This document shows positions 41,204 through 50,475 of a DNA stretch of 64,000 bases, piece by piece. Within the stretch, counting starts at the first letter, position 1. Every line of letters starts with the position of its first letter. The notes under the pieces were generated by a model that was given only the letters and a program-made list of their open reading frames with translations, did not search any database and was not told the origin of the DNA. Location of the stretch: the NCBI RefSeq assembly GCF_000192795.1, contig NW_007360614.1, positions 62,001 through 126,000 of the forward strand, written 5' to 3'. The stretch comes from Vavraia culicis subsp. floridensis (Eukaryota; Microsporidia; Pleistophoridae). The position numbers were made by a program, and so were the translations under genes.

Positions 41204-42181
41204 TCACCTCTTATTCCATTCCAAGAGATACGAATTTTTGATTCTTTCTCCGCAGTTAAGAATTAATTTTACCTCATCAACATCCATCTCACCGGTGTAA
41301 AGATGATTTTTATATAAATCACAACTGGTAGAGGTTTGAGTTGACTGTTTTGTGTTGTGCAATGGTGCCATGTCCGTGGGATCAAGCGAATTAATTCTAG
41401 TCTGTGTATTATTAACCGCATTATCTGGAAAATATGTGGATGAGCTGTGGCCTATTTCCATCGGTGACTTGTTAACATGTCCGTTCCTACTGACAATGCT
41501 ATTATCACCACCACGATACACGATTATACGATGTTCAATGTTTTCGTTCAGCTCCTTCTCTGTGCAAGTTATTATACTGCTTTTAGCGGAGATACTAGGT
41601 ACATTCTCAATTATATCCCTTTTTTTTTTCATATTGAAGCCATCATCGCGTTTCCTAGATTTATCAACGTGTTCTTTATTAGATAGGTCTGCCAAAACAA
41701 TTTTCTGTGTTTGATTATAACTTGGCTTACAAATTGAGATGGGTGTTAGCTTCTCGGAACCGCTTTGTCTATTTAAATACTTCTTACGTTCACTAGCCGC
41801 TATAATTGATGGTTTTACATAACAGTTATCGAGATCAAACGCATGGTTCAGCCTGTGTGCGCGAGGTAACTTCGTTGCACTCAGGGTTTCACGTAATTTA
41901 ATGCCTACTTTGACCTCTGTTCCAAGATCAGGAGATGAACTAAATCGTTCTACTTTTGCAACGAGTCCATTATTTCTCAAGCCATCAACATCGCCTGTCT
42001 TTGTTATGGTGCGATTATCGAGTTCATCAACAATTTTCGACCACTGGTGGAAGTAATTGCTGTTTGTCTTAGCAGGTGCACCCCCTACAATTCTCTGATG
42101 CAGAGCCTCTTGCATACAAACGACTTTTCCCTTGGTTATGATTTTATCCTCATAAAATTGTATCAAGTCGCGAACCTTCAT
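41204..42181 (-). CDS. Non-secreted low-complexity protein (325 aa)
   Basis: 325 residues, no signal peptide (starts MKVRDLIQFYEDKIITKGKV). Only the first 60 residues look folded; the rest is hydrophilic, rich in Ser, Asn, Thr and Lys with a basic patch SRKRDDGFNMKKKRDI near the middle that could be a nuclear localisation signal. No domain recognised. It sits among secreted-protein genes but on the opposite strand and does not share their motifs. The start has no CCC/GGG signal. Confidence 0.6.
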   Translation of the reverse strand: MKVRDLIQFYEDKIITKGKVVCMQEALHQRIVGGAPAKTNSNYFHQWSKIVDELDNRTITKTGDVDGLRNNGLVAKVERFSSSPDLGTEVKVGIKLRETLSATKLPRAHRLNHAFDLDNCYVKPSIIAASERKKYLNRQSGSEKLTPISICKPSYNQTQKIVLADLSNKEHVDKSRKRDDGFNMKKKRDIIENVPSISAKSSIITCTEKELNENIEHRIIVYRGGDNSIVSRNGHVNKSPMEIGHSSSTYFPDNAVNNTQTRINSLDPTDMAPLHNTKQSTQTSTSCDLYKNHLYTGEMDVDEVKLILNCGERIKNSYLLEWNKR

Positions 42182-43480
42182 TGTTTACCAATTTTTTCTC
42201 CTTTTTATACACATTTGTTTATTTTGATGTTTTTCTATCATGATAAATAAGCAATGATGCATGCTGTGTAATTGTCATTAGCCATCTTATTTGCTCCATT
42301 CTACATTCATTGACCGTGTCATTCAACCTATTCTCTTATGAAATCGTTTAATTGCCCATCAATAAAATTACTCGTATAGTTGAAGTGATCAATGTAAATT
42401 CTACAGCAATGAAATAAATGTTATCTGAGAAATATCACGGCTGTTGATTGGTCTGAAACGAACATGTAGGTTAAAGGGGTAGAGAAGTACGTTGATCAAA
42501 TTTCTTATTAGTGAAAAAATAAATAAATTATTTATTTATTTTATTCCTGATCAGGAACAGAGCCAATATGAATTTGAGCATTTTGTTATTTGTGCAATTT
42601 AGAATGCTGCACAAATAGTTTACTGCTTTAAAGCATTGTATTTATCCAGACGATGACATGAAGGTAGGTTAAAAGTTTTACATAAAGTTAGATGAAGTGT
42701 CTTACCTGTTCAGGTAAATTGAAAGAATGGATTTTAGCTCAGAGAAGTAGAATTAATTAGATCAGATTCTGAGCTGTTTATTCAAATCCGAGGAAACATT
42801 GACTTGAAATTTAAAGGTAATAGGTAGCAATCCGAAGTTAGCATATGACACTGAGATAACACAACTTGTTTTTATTATTGTTTGAAAATGTTTAATCTAA
42901 ATTTAATACAGGAAAATGGCAATTTAATACTTTTGTCTTGTTGTAAAAGATGAGACTGGTATATACTATCATGCCTTTTAAAAGATATGATAGTGATGGT
43001 ATCACCATATAATGCAGTAGTATTGGCATAAAGCATCACTTTCGAATCGTGGATGATTATTCCAAGAGATATTGTGCAAAATTTTTGCATTTATTCCTCA
43101 TATCTAATGTCCTTTTCATCTTTTTGATAAGTAGGGTATTAATGATAAATTAAACCGGTAAATTTTTCTGACTTAAACCAATATAGGCTTAATATCGGTC
43201 ACTTTACATAATTTTTCCATTATAGGGAAACTCTGCATTTTTCGGATAGCTTTCTTGTCATTATCCTTATAACTTCAGTTTAACACCGGATTAAATATCG
43301 TGTGTGACCAGTTTTATCAACATCTCTGCTTATTGATCCAAAGTAATGTTTGACTGTATCGTATTGTCGTATCCGGTGTATTGATTAGATATTTCGTACT
43401 TGACAGCGAACACTTGTTTAGAACTAAAAAGAATCAAATCTATTTTTTGTTTTCTCTGACATTTTGTTCATGAATATATA
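42182..43480. other. Intergenic, AT-rich palindromes
   Basis: No supported gene. A perfect 14-base palindrome TTCCTGATCAGGAA stands at 42544-42557 next to an imperfect AT palindrome of TAAA/TTTA units at about 42520-42542. Purpose unknown. Confidence 0.5.
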
Positions 43481-44155
43481 ATGTATGAGTTATTTTGCGA
43501 CATGTTTCTTTGTGTTGTTCACTATATATGTAATGTCAGGAGTAGCCGTATCAATTATATGCCTTATAGGTACCCGAAGGAGGATAATAATGATATTAAT
43601 GGCGCATACTCATATCAATATCACGATAGGAGGAGCCCAGAGGATAATATACTTTACAAGCAAAAAAATAATAATGACAATGGGATGGACTTTAACCGAC
43701 GATTATACGAAAACATGGAACAAGTGCTGAGAAAGCAGTCGATATTTAATATATACCACAATAATGGACTCGTTGATTACAATAACTACGTAAAAGAACA
43801 GGTTGGTCAGGGTACAGCTACTCCGAGTGAGTATAAGGATTTTAAGGAAGTGGAAAAGGAAGAGATCCGTACGGAAGAGGAGGGACAGCCAATTGCAGGA
43901 GAAAGAAATAATGTCAATAAGGATAAAGAAAAATTTGATATTTTCAAGTGGTTAGAAGACAAGGATAATGTGATGGAGAATGATTCAGAAGAAGAATTAC
44001 AGAAAATGTTAGAATTGGAACGTAAAGAGCAAGAGGAAGAAATTAACGAGCAAAAAAAGAAGGCAGAAATAAAAGAGAAAGAAGCTGCTAAGGATATGGA
44101 CAACAGAAAGATTCGTTTCCTGCAATGGGTCAAAAAAAAGTTGGGAGTACAATAA
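43481..44155 (+). CDS. Secreted protein, W/F-motif family member 4
   Basis: 224 residues. The body is acidic and strongly helical with long Glu/Lys runs (about 140-205), the motif FDIFKWLEDKD near residue 150 and the tail IRFLQWVKKKLGVQ. The tail is nearly the same as in the next gene (NRFLQWARHEYNVK). The N-terminus in this frame (MYELFCDMFLCVVHYICN) is a poor signal peptide; four bases later another frame begins with a far better one (MSYFATCFFVLFTIYVMSG), so a small indel may have moved the true signal out of register. Function unknown. Confidence 0.65.
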   Translation: MYELFCDMFLCVVHYICNVRSSRINYMPYRYPKEDNNDINGAYSYQYHDRRSPEDNILYKQKNNNDNGMDFNRRLYENMEQVLRKQSIFNIYHNNGLVDYNNYVKEQVGQGTATPSEYKDFKEVEKEEIRTEEEGQPIAGERNNVNKDKEKFDIFKWLEDKDNVMENDSEEELQKMLELERKEQEEEINEQKKKAEIKEKEAAKDMDNRKIRFLQWVKKKLGVQ

Positions 44156-45058
44156 CCATATACCTTGTCTGAGACAATAAAAAATAGGTTATACGTTATT
44201 TTGGTCCAACATGGGTTGCTATCAACACCGGGTAATGTTTTATTTGTTGTTGACAGAAGACGAGATTTTTTAGCGTTATTTTATGTTGTACACCGCGATG
44301 ATGTTTTGGTGTCATATATAATACGAGATAATACACAGTTTTATTGGGAATGTATCTGTTCCAATGTATATTGAATGGCGTTATACGTCAATTTCGCCGT
44401 AATAATACGAATTAAAAAATATTGTTTTTTGGTATCCCGAACACTCGTATTTATCCCATATCGTATGCAGATATTTCCTATTAAAACATTTGTAATCAAC
44501 AAAAAGTGGCACAAATCATAAGCTAAGAGTTTTTAAGGCCATGGTAGGTGCTGAGAAAGTTTTTCTTGTTGTAGCTGTGAGATAGTAATTAAAGTGATTT
44601 AAAAAGAAGCTGAACGAAATGTTTTTCTGTAAAAGCGTGTTCATTGACTAACAGTAAACCGGATACTTCGGCACACTTAATACCATAGAGCACGTTCTGC
44701 TGAAGCAACAGTCATAACCAAACAAATATATTACACTGCCTGGGATTAGTTTCTTAATCTTCGGAAATACGCCTAGCGGCTCTATCCGTGTTAGACAAGC
44801 GAAACGAGTACATTCGTATCATTTCAAACATTTTAGTTCTAGAAATAATATGGTATGTGTTGAATGCCATTTACTGTTTGATTCTGTTAATACGATCTGT
44901 TGCAAACTTCAATTTTTGTACAAAAAGAGTTTGCTTCAAATCGGCTAACAGAACATTTTTGAATCATTATAAAGACATATCGTGGATATTTTGATTGTAT
45001 GAAAGATTAAACAGTTCACTCGTCATAAACTTAAAATATTCTGAGAAGACACTTTCTC
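44156..45058. other. Intergenic, no gene seen
   Basis: A TTG-initiated frame at 44165-44374 and another at 44788-44994 have neither signal peptide nor start signal. Nothing else noted. Confidence 0.45.
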
Positions 45059-45634
45059 ATGCTAACTTTATTCTTCAGTTTGTCGTATTGTTATTACGGA
45101 AAAGATGTTCTTGGCTTTTATAAGACAGATAAGCCTCCATTTAACGTAACTGCCCGGTATTTAAAACCGTATGATCAGAGGAACCATGAAGACAACGTAA
45201 ATTTCCGTAAATCTGATGAAATTGTGCAAAATAATCCCGAACCCTCGTATTTTGAGCAACAGGTACAAATAGCAGGCATGCTCGATACCGCACTATCCGG
45301 ATATCGAAGCGATTTGAACAAGTTCAAGCATGTGGATGACAAAATGAACAACATACGTGCAGTAATAAAAGAAAATGAATGCGTTATGAACGAACAGGAT
45401 TTGGATGAGGAACCACTTAACGTGGTTTCCTGGCTTTACCACAATAATAAGGAGGAGGAAAAAATAGATAAGGATTTGCAAAGAGAGGTGGAGAATAACA
45501 TCATACATGCCAAGGAAAAGCGGGATAGAATTATGAGAATGGAAGAAGATCATCTTAAAGACAGGCGATCGGAGGATCGTGAGCACAAAAATCGGTTTTT
45601 GCAGTGGGCAAGACATGAATATAACGTTAAGTAA
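45059..45634 (+). CDS. Secreted protein, W/F-motif family member 5
   Basis: 191 residues with a short signal peptide (MLTLFFSLSYCYYG). The mature part has a Tyr/Pro-rich N-terminal segment containing NVTARYLKPYD (one N-glycosylation sequon), the motif LNVVSWLYHNN near residue 123, a long charged helix (EEEKIDKDLQREVENNI ... LKDRRSEDREHK) and the tail NRFLQWARHEYNVK. Spacing between the two motifs is about the same as in the gene at 43481, its closest relative here. Function unknown. Confidence 0.75.
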   Translation: MLTLFFSLSYCYYGKDVLGFYKTDKPPFNVTARYLKPYDQRNHEDNVNFRKSDEIVQNNPEPSYFEQQVQIAGMLDTALSGYRSDLNKFKHVDDKMNNIRAVIKENECVMNEQDLDEEPLNVVSWLYHNNKEEEKIDKDLQREVENNIIHAKEKRDRIMRMEEDHLKDRRSEDREHKNRFLQWARHEYNVK

Positions 45635-46758
45635 AACTTGAAGTAAATCCTAAGTGGTTAAAATCGCTTGTCCATTTTAATGGATGAAATTATGTGGTGA
45701 AGCAGTTGCTTAAATGTAGTTATGTGATCGTAGAGAATACATGAGATTTTCATTGTATAACAGTACAGGCTGTGATAAAAGTTCAAAGGATCAGAAATTC
45801 GGTTTATTGTTGAAATTTATGGTAGAAATTTCATATGCAAAGCTACAATCATTAAGAACATAAAAAATTGCAGAACTTGGTTCATATTGAAGTTGAACGG
45901 GAAACAAATCTATTGTTCGTGAAAAACATTCATAATAACATTTTTTATAATGAATTTACATTCTAATCCGGGCTATTTTATTCATCTCAAATTACCAGCA
46001 CAATGTTGAATTGCGCTGGTAATTTGAATGTTAAGCAAACTTCGGCCTTGGTACGAGTCTTACTGTGCTTTACCCATCGAAATATGTTCAAACACATTAA
46101 ATAATACCAAAATTATAATACAGTATCTGAAACCAGGTTACACGCAAGTATTCGCGTATAGATGGTGTTTCTAGTAAAAATATACTTCGCTATGTTAGCA
46201 TTCAAACATATACAAAGCTTCTCAATGTTTCCAAATACCTTTTTGAGGTGAGATAAGTTGTTTGGTTAAGGTACAGTATCATTTAATAAGAAAAATATTA
46301 GAAATTTCCAAATTTACTGTGTATATTCTGGGAAATAAAATGCAATGATATGTTAATAAGAAACAATAATGCTGTCATAACTCACCGTTGAGAAAAACTT
46401 AATCACAGTCCTACGAGCTGCAAGAATAAAAGCAGCTATGACAAGAGAAATGCGATTAAACTCATGCAGCTCCAAAACCAATTCCGATACAATCAGAAAA
46501 TTCGGACCATCCCGAAAAGAATACTTAGATAAGAATTGACGAATCAGTCATTAAAACGATTTTAATGAAAGCGCTATTGATAAGTATCTCATGGAAATCG
46601 GCCAAACAAATAAAGTTACAGCAATACGCTACAATGAATACATCATCAGTATTTTACGTAGTACCTGAACTACCGTATGAATTACCGGAAAATGAGTGTT
46701 TATAAAATAAATTAAACATAGAACACTCGTACAGTAACTGCTTTAATATTTATAAACA
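45635..46758. other. Intergenic with a strong hairpin
   Basis: No supported gene. Contains the hairpin at 45988-46026. Both flanking genes end here (convergent), so it holds their 3' regions. Confidence 0.5.
45988..46026. repeat. 17-base inverted repeat (hairpin) with 5-base loop
   Basis: Left arm CAAATTACCAGCACAAT, loop GTTGA, right arm ATTGCGCTGGTAATTTG. Sixteen of 17 positions pair; the single A/C mismatch is what one transition would leave. It could be an RNA hairpin near an mRNA 3' end, or the core of a small palindromic element. Confidence 0.85.
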
Positions 46759-48630
46759 CTACGGACAATAATTCACTATTTCTCCGTTTCGTGTGCAATA
46801 ACCCTTTTGCTCCAGTGCCACAACCCTTTCACTAACCTTTATCTTACCGCCCTCATCATACAGATCCTCAACTTTGCATTTTTTCATTCTCTTCAGCTTC
46901 CTCATGATTCTCGCATCAATCTTGTAATCGTCGTTTTGTGCGACGGACGATGTTTTATCCTTCAACAACCTGAAATCAGGACATAAGTTCAGAGTGTCTA
47001 CGATATGAAACGATAAGTTATCGCTTATTATGTTGCAAATCGGATCAATATGATCGTAAAACACATCATGTTCCGTTTTGTTTTTAAGAAAACTCTTAAA
47101 GAATTCTCTTTTATCCTCGATACCTGCAAATTTTGTTTTCCTGATCTTCTTGTAGATCATATTTTTGTTGCCACAGTTTTCAACGACATATTTTATCATT
47201 TTGTACTGAAACAAAGTGCAAATAACTTCGATGTCGTTTATCTTTATTTTTAAGGTGCTCAAGGTCTTATTGAATTCAAAATCGCATTTTATCTCCGGAG
47301 GAACCGAAAAAGTAAGTTCCTCATATTTCGGCCATCTGAAATCAAGGACAGGTTTCTCGCTGTTCTGCATCATCTGCAACGATTTCCTGAATATTTTATT
47401 CCTCATCACCATTTTGCCTCTCCCCTTGATATCAAATACTTCAAGTGGCATGCCTTCTTCCACTCCCATATCAATATCATCAGCGATTTCAGTAACTGTT
47501 ACCCGTCTATTCTCCTGGTTTTGTTCCATTATCACGTCATATTCGCGATCAACATTTTCTTTTTTCAATATCATATTGGCCAGGTATATTCTGTAATTCC
47601 TTTCAAACGTATCGATTTGATTCAGAGACTCGAGAATAAAATTCAAGTTCTTCTTGGGCTGTGATTGCAATTTGGACACATTCTTGATAAACATATCTTC
47701 GTTTCTATTCAGAAACTGTTTAAACTTGTCAAGTACACTGCTGAACAAATGGATTTGTAGCATGTACTCGAACGAAAAATTGTTATTAAGGCATTCTTCA
47801 AATTTTTTTGTGAACAAATTATACTGATTCGCTCGTACAAACAAATTAAAAAGATCCTGAAATTTGTCTGTCATCGAAATTTCGTATATATCTTCGAATC
47901 TGTTCAGATATAGATCAAGAAAACATGACTCGATCGTTTTAAAGTCCATGAGTCCCTTATTTTCCTTCTCTAATATCTTAAAAATCATGTCCAATTCCTC
48001 CTTTTTGTTCGACGTCCTGCTTATTTCCAGAAAGTAACTGTTTATTACCTTCTTCTTTACGTACTTAAAAACTACATTATATACTTTATACCGCTTCAAT
48101 ATACTAATCGTTTCCTCATCCACCGTACTATTATTTAAGAGTATTTCATTCTGCAGCTTTTCTATATTCCTGAGCGTGTACTTTTTGTAAACATTTTTGT
48201 ACCTTTTGTACAGCCTCAGTCCCTTAATCGGAGAAAAAACCATACCCAGTAGACTGATCAGCTCTCTGTACTTTCTCTCGTTCTGAACAAATGACTCTAA
48301 ATCGACATACCGTACCTCGTTGATGTACATCTCGATCAGTTCAATTATTTTTTTTGTGTACAATTTGTCATGGTTCAACAGAGAGATATTAGAGGCTACT
48401 TCAAGTATGCAGGCGTACCTCACTGTAGGCCTGCTCATGAACATGTTGGTAAGAAAAACATTTAAAGACGGCCAATAAGCCAAATCTATCATCCTAAGGG
48501 ATGGCTTAAAATTTAATTTTTGAATGACAACGCGGATGAGAAAAATGGTCTTAGATGTTATCAGATGAGGTAAACACATCTTTTCCTTATTAAAGTGGGA
48601 AGAAAAAGGTACAGATACACCATTCCTCAT
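46759..48630 (-). CDS. Cullin, scaffold of a RING ubiquitin ligase
   Basis: 623 residues, shorter than the usual 740-780. The N-terminal two thirds are divergent helical repeats; the cullin homology region (EELTFSVPPEIKCDFEFN, then LSTLKIKINDIEVICTLFQY) binds a RING subunit, and a C-terminal winged helix ends NGEIVNYCP, the counterpart of YxYLA. In the neddylation segment IDARIMRKLKRMKKCKVEDL, Lys580 aligns with the NEDD8-accepting lysine of CUL1 (IVRIMK), so modification remains possible. That argues for a cullin rather than APC2. Which cullin cannot be decided. It would use ubiquitin charged by the E1 at 3568 and feed the proteasome. Confidence 0.78.
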   Translation of the reverse strand: MRNGVSVPFSSHFNKEKMCLPHLITSKTIFLIRVVIQKLNFKPSLRMIDLAYWPSLNVFLTNMFMSRPTVRYACILEVASNISLLNHDKLYTKKIIELIEMYINEVRYVDLESFVQNERKYRELISLLGMVFSPIKGLRLYKRYKNVYKKYTLRNIEKLQNEILLNNSTVDEETISILKRYKVYNVVFKYVKKKVINSYFLEISRTSNKKEELDMIFKILEKENKGLMDFKTIESCFLDLYLNRFEDIYEISMTDKFQDLFNLFVRANQYNLFTKKFEECLNNNFSFEYMLQIHLFSSVLDKFKQFLNRNEDMFIKNVSKLQSQPKKNLNFILESLNQIDTFERNYRIYLANMILKKENVDREYDVIMEQNQENRRVTVTEIADDIDMGVEEGMPLEVFDIKGRGKMVMRNKIFRKSLQMMQNSEKPVLDFRWPKYEELTFSVPPEIKCDFEFNKTLSTLKIKINDIEVICTLFQYKMIKYVVENCGNKNMIYKKIRKTKFAGIEDKREFFKSFLKNKTEHDVFYDHIDPICNIISDNLSFHIVDTLNLCPDFRLLKDKTSSVAQNDDYKIDARIMRKLKRMKKCKVEDLYDEGGKIKVSERVVALEQKGYCTRNGEIVNYCP

Positions 48631-49267
48631 TTTTTAACGTATAACCTTCACATTTACAACCGAAAAGTGTTTAATTACGGTATATAAATCTTGCACAGCA
48701 AATAGTTATTCACACGTGGTATATAATCGGCATATAATATGGAACATATAACGTAATATGGATAAACAATTCATTCACATAACTATTTTTAAGGCAGGAA
48801 TATATCGGATGATTTCTGATCGGAAAACACGAATATGAAAAGCAAAACAGCTCGCGTCTTCAGGATAAACATGACTGAACTGCGGCACACATCGTATAAG
48901 CTTCATTACAGCAAGAAAGAGATTTAAGCAAACCATTAATTCAAATAAAGCTCAAAATCAAAAAAGTATACAAAACACTACACATAGTTTGTAAAAAATA
49001 TTTTATTTGATAGGAGAATGCGCGTACGCTTCCTCCCTACACAAAAATTTGGTGGCTGACACTCCTAGTACGGAGAATCAATGCTGTAGCATGAAGATTT
49101 GTTCCGCGTCCGGATCTTCTCCACGAGGTAAGTAGGGGTACAGTTTTGAAAACTTAATAATTCGTTGTTTTGGCAGAATTTACTCAGAAGGAGGAGAAAT
49201 GCGACAATTCTAGTCCTGTTTGCGAAGGAAGAACTATAAAACACGCAAGGACCAATAGAAATGCATG
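48631..49267. other. Intergenic, no gene seen
   Basis: Upstream region of the cullin gene; AT-rich, nothing recognised. Confidence 0.45.
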
Positions 49268-49483
49268 CTATCGGTTACAGAATTGAATGAGCATGCTCCG
49301 ACCTATCGAGGGATTTTGGATCAAATACCAGTGTTGCGATTTTTTGTGCATCATAGCAGTGAAAGGATCAAAATTATCAAAAATTTCATTTAATGTGGCT
49401 CTAGGCACACAAAAGAACCACATAGAAGTCTTGAACGTGCAATAATTGTTCCATAAACCACAACGCAACGAACTATTTATCAT
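49268..49483 (-). pseudogene. Possible reverse-transcriptase relic
   Basis: A 71-codon minus-strand frame contains CTFKTSMWFFCVPRATLNEI, which resembles the Ty3/gypsy RT segment YEFKTMPFGLCNAPATFQ before the catalytic YLDD. No YLDD is seen in frame afterwards. Suggestive only. Confidence 0.28.
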
Positions 49484-49612
49484 TCTTTACGCTGCATTTA
49501 TGCCACGGATACATCATGATATTCTTAAACAAATCTTCAGAATCAATACAACTATCATGGCTTTAATCCACATAACCACATTGAAACCTCTCAGCACTAT
49601 TGTCAGGCTATG
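49484..49612. other. Intergenic, no gene seen
   Basis: Short AT-rich spacer; nothing recognised. Confidence 0.4.
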
Positions 49613-49795
49613 TCAACTAGTGTCTTTATGAAACCAATCCGCTGTGTCTAACTTCCCCGCTACTACCTTTTTCTTCCCTTTTTTACTCGGATTAGGAATC
49701 AACCTAGGATCTGGTGACATAGAAAAGCTAGAGCCAGCGTACTTTTCCTTCATATCATCGACCGATTCTCTACGTGCTTCCCTATCATCTGTCAT
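49613..49795 (-). CDS. Small hydrophilic protein (60 aa)
   Basis: 60 residues: an acidic N-terminus (MTDDREARRESVDDMKEKYA), a Ser/Pro segment, a basic patch (PSKKGKKKVV) and the tail GKLDTADWFHKDTS. Upstream on the minus strand stands AAAAAATTTTTAATACC, the AAATTT element seen at CCT1 and TBCA, which supports a real gene despite its size. The tail LDTADW is a position-by-position conservative variant of the endosulfine/Igo motif FDSGDY, but nothing else matches that family, so I do not assign it. Confidence 0.5.
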   Translation of the reverse strand: MTDDREARRESVDDMKEKYAGSSFSMSPDPRLIPNPSKKGKKKVVAGKLDTADWFHKDTS

Positions 49796-50241
49796 TTATA
49801 AGGATGGTATTAAAAATTTTTTAAATTGACCGCGATTTTAAACCGCTGATCCCTTGTTTCTCAAGCTTTCTCGGGATTAGCAAACGTGCAAAGTAGTTGC
49901 AAAGCAAAAAATAATTGGTAGAACAGTTGGAAGACCCTCATATTTGCTAAGAAGTTTGAATCACTTTTATTCTTCTGCATGCCTTCTGGAGGATGTCTCG
50001 GCATGAGACACACTCTCATGCGGCAAAAACTACTTGTTTTTCTTTAGTCATATTTGATGCATTTGTTCGTGTTCTTTCCTTGTTCTTCTACAAATCAACA
50101 GCTTTTTCGTCCTAGTTTGCGATCACCAAGTAAAAATTTAACGCATGTAAGTGATGTGCCTAGTGAACAGTAGTATTCTTAATATTTCAAATTGAATAAT
50201 TTAACCTTATTCCTTTCTATTGTTTGTTTTTTAAATTTTGT
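49796..50241. other. Intergenic, no gene seen
   Basis: AT-rich. Nothing recognised; it would contain the integrase core if the relic to the right had been complete, and none is visible. Confidence 0.4.
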
Positions 50242-50475
50242 TTAATTGTCACCTTGCACCAATCCTCTATACCAATCTTTAAATGATTTAAACACCGCGT
50301 CATGGGTAATTGAAGACTTCTTTAAGTTCATTCCATGGTGCATTACACCTATCAAGCGGTCAGGCACATCAATTCTACCATAAAATACCGATGAATATTC
50401 AATTTGCTGGCGAGCCACGATTCTATTATCTTTAGTACTAAAAGCTGAACTTCCTACCGTACTTACAACAGTAAT
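50242..50475 (-). pseudogene. Possible Ty3/gypsy integrase zinc-domain relic
   Basis: A 77-codon open frame without a usable ATG overlaps the last bases of the endonuclease III gene. It reads VFYGRIDVPDRLIGVMHHGM, then THDAVFKSFKDWYRGLV, in the spacing of the integrase HHCC domain (family: lyY.g.i.VP..l...+..H...H.G..kt...i...yYW.gm). The CxxC pair is missing. Ends in a stop after GDN. Confidence 0.35.

Noticed and set aside
44165..44374. 69-codon frame as another secreted protein.
   Set aside because: Starts with TTG, lacks a signal peptide and both family motifs.
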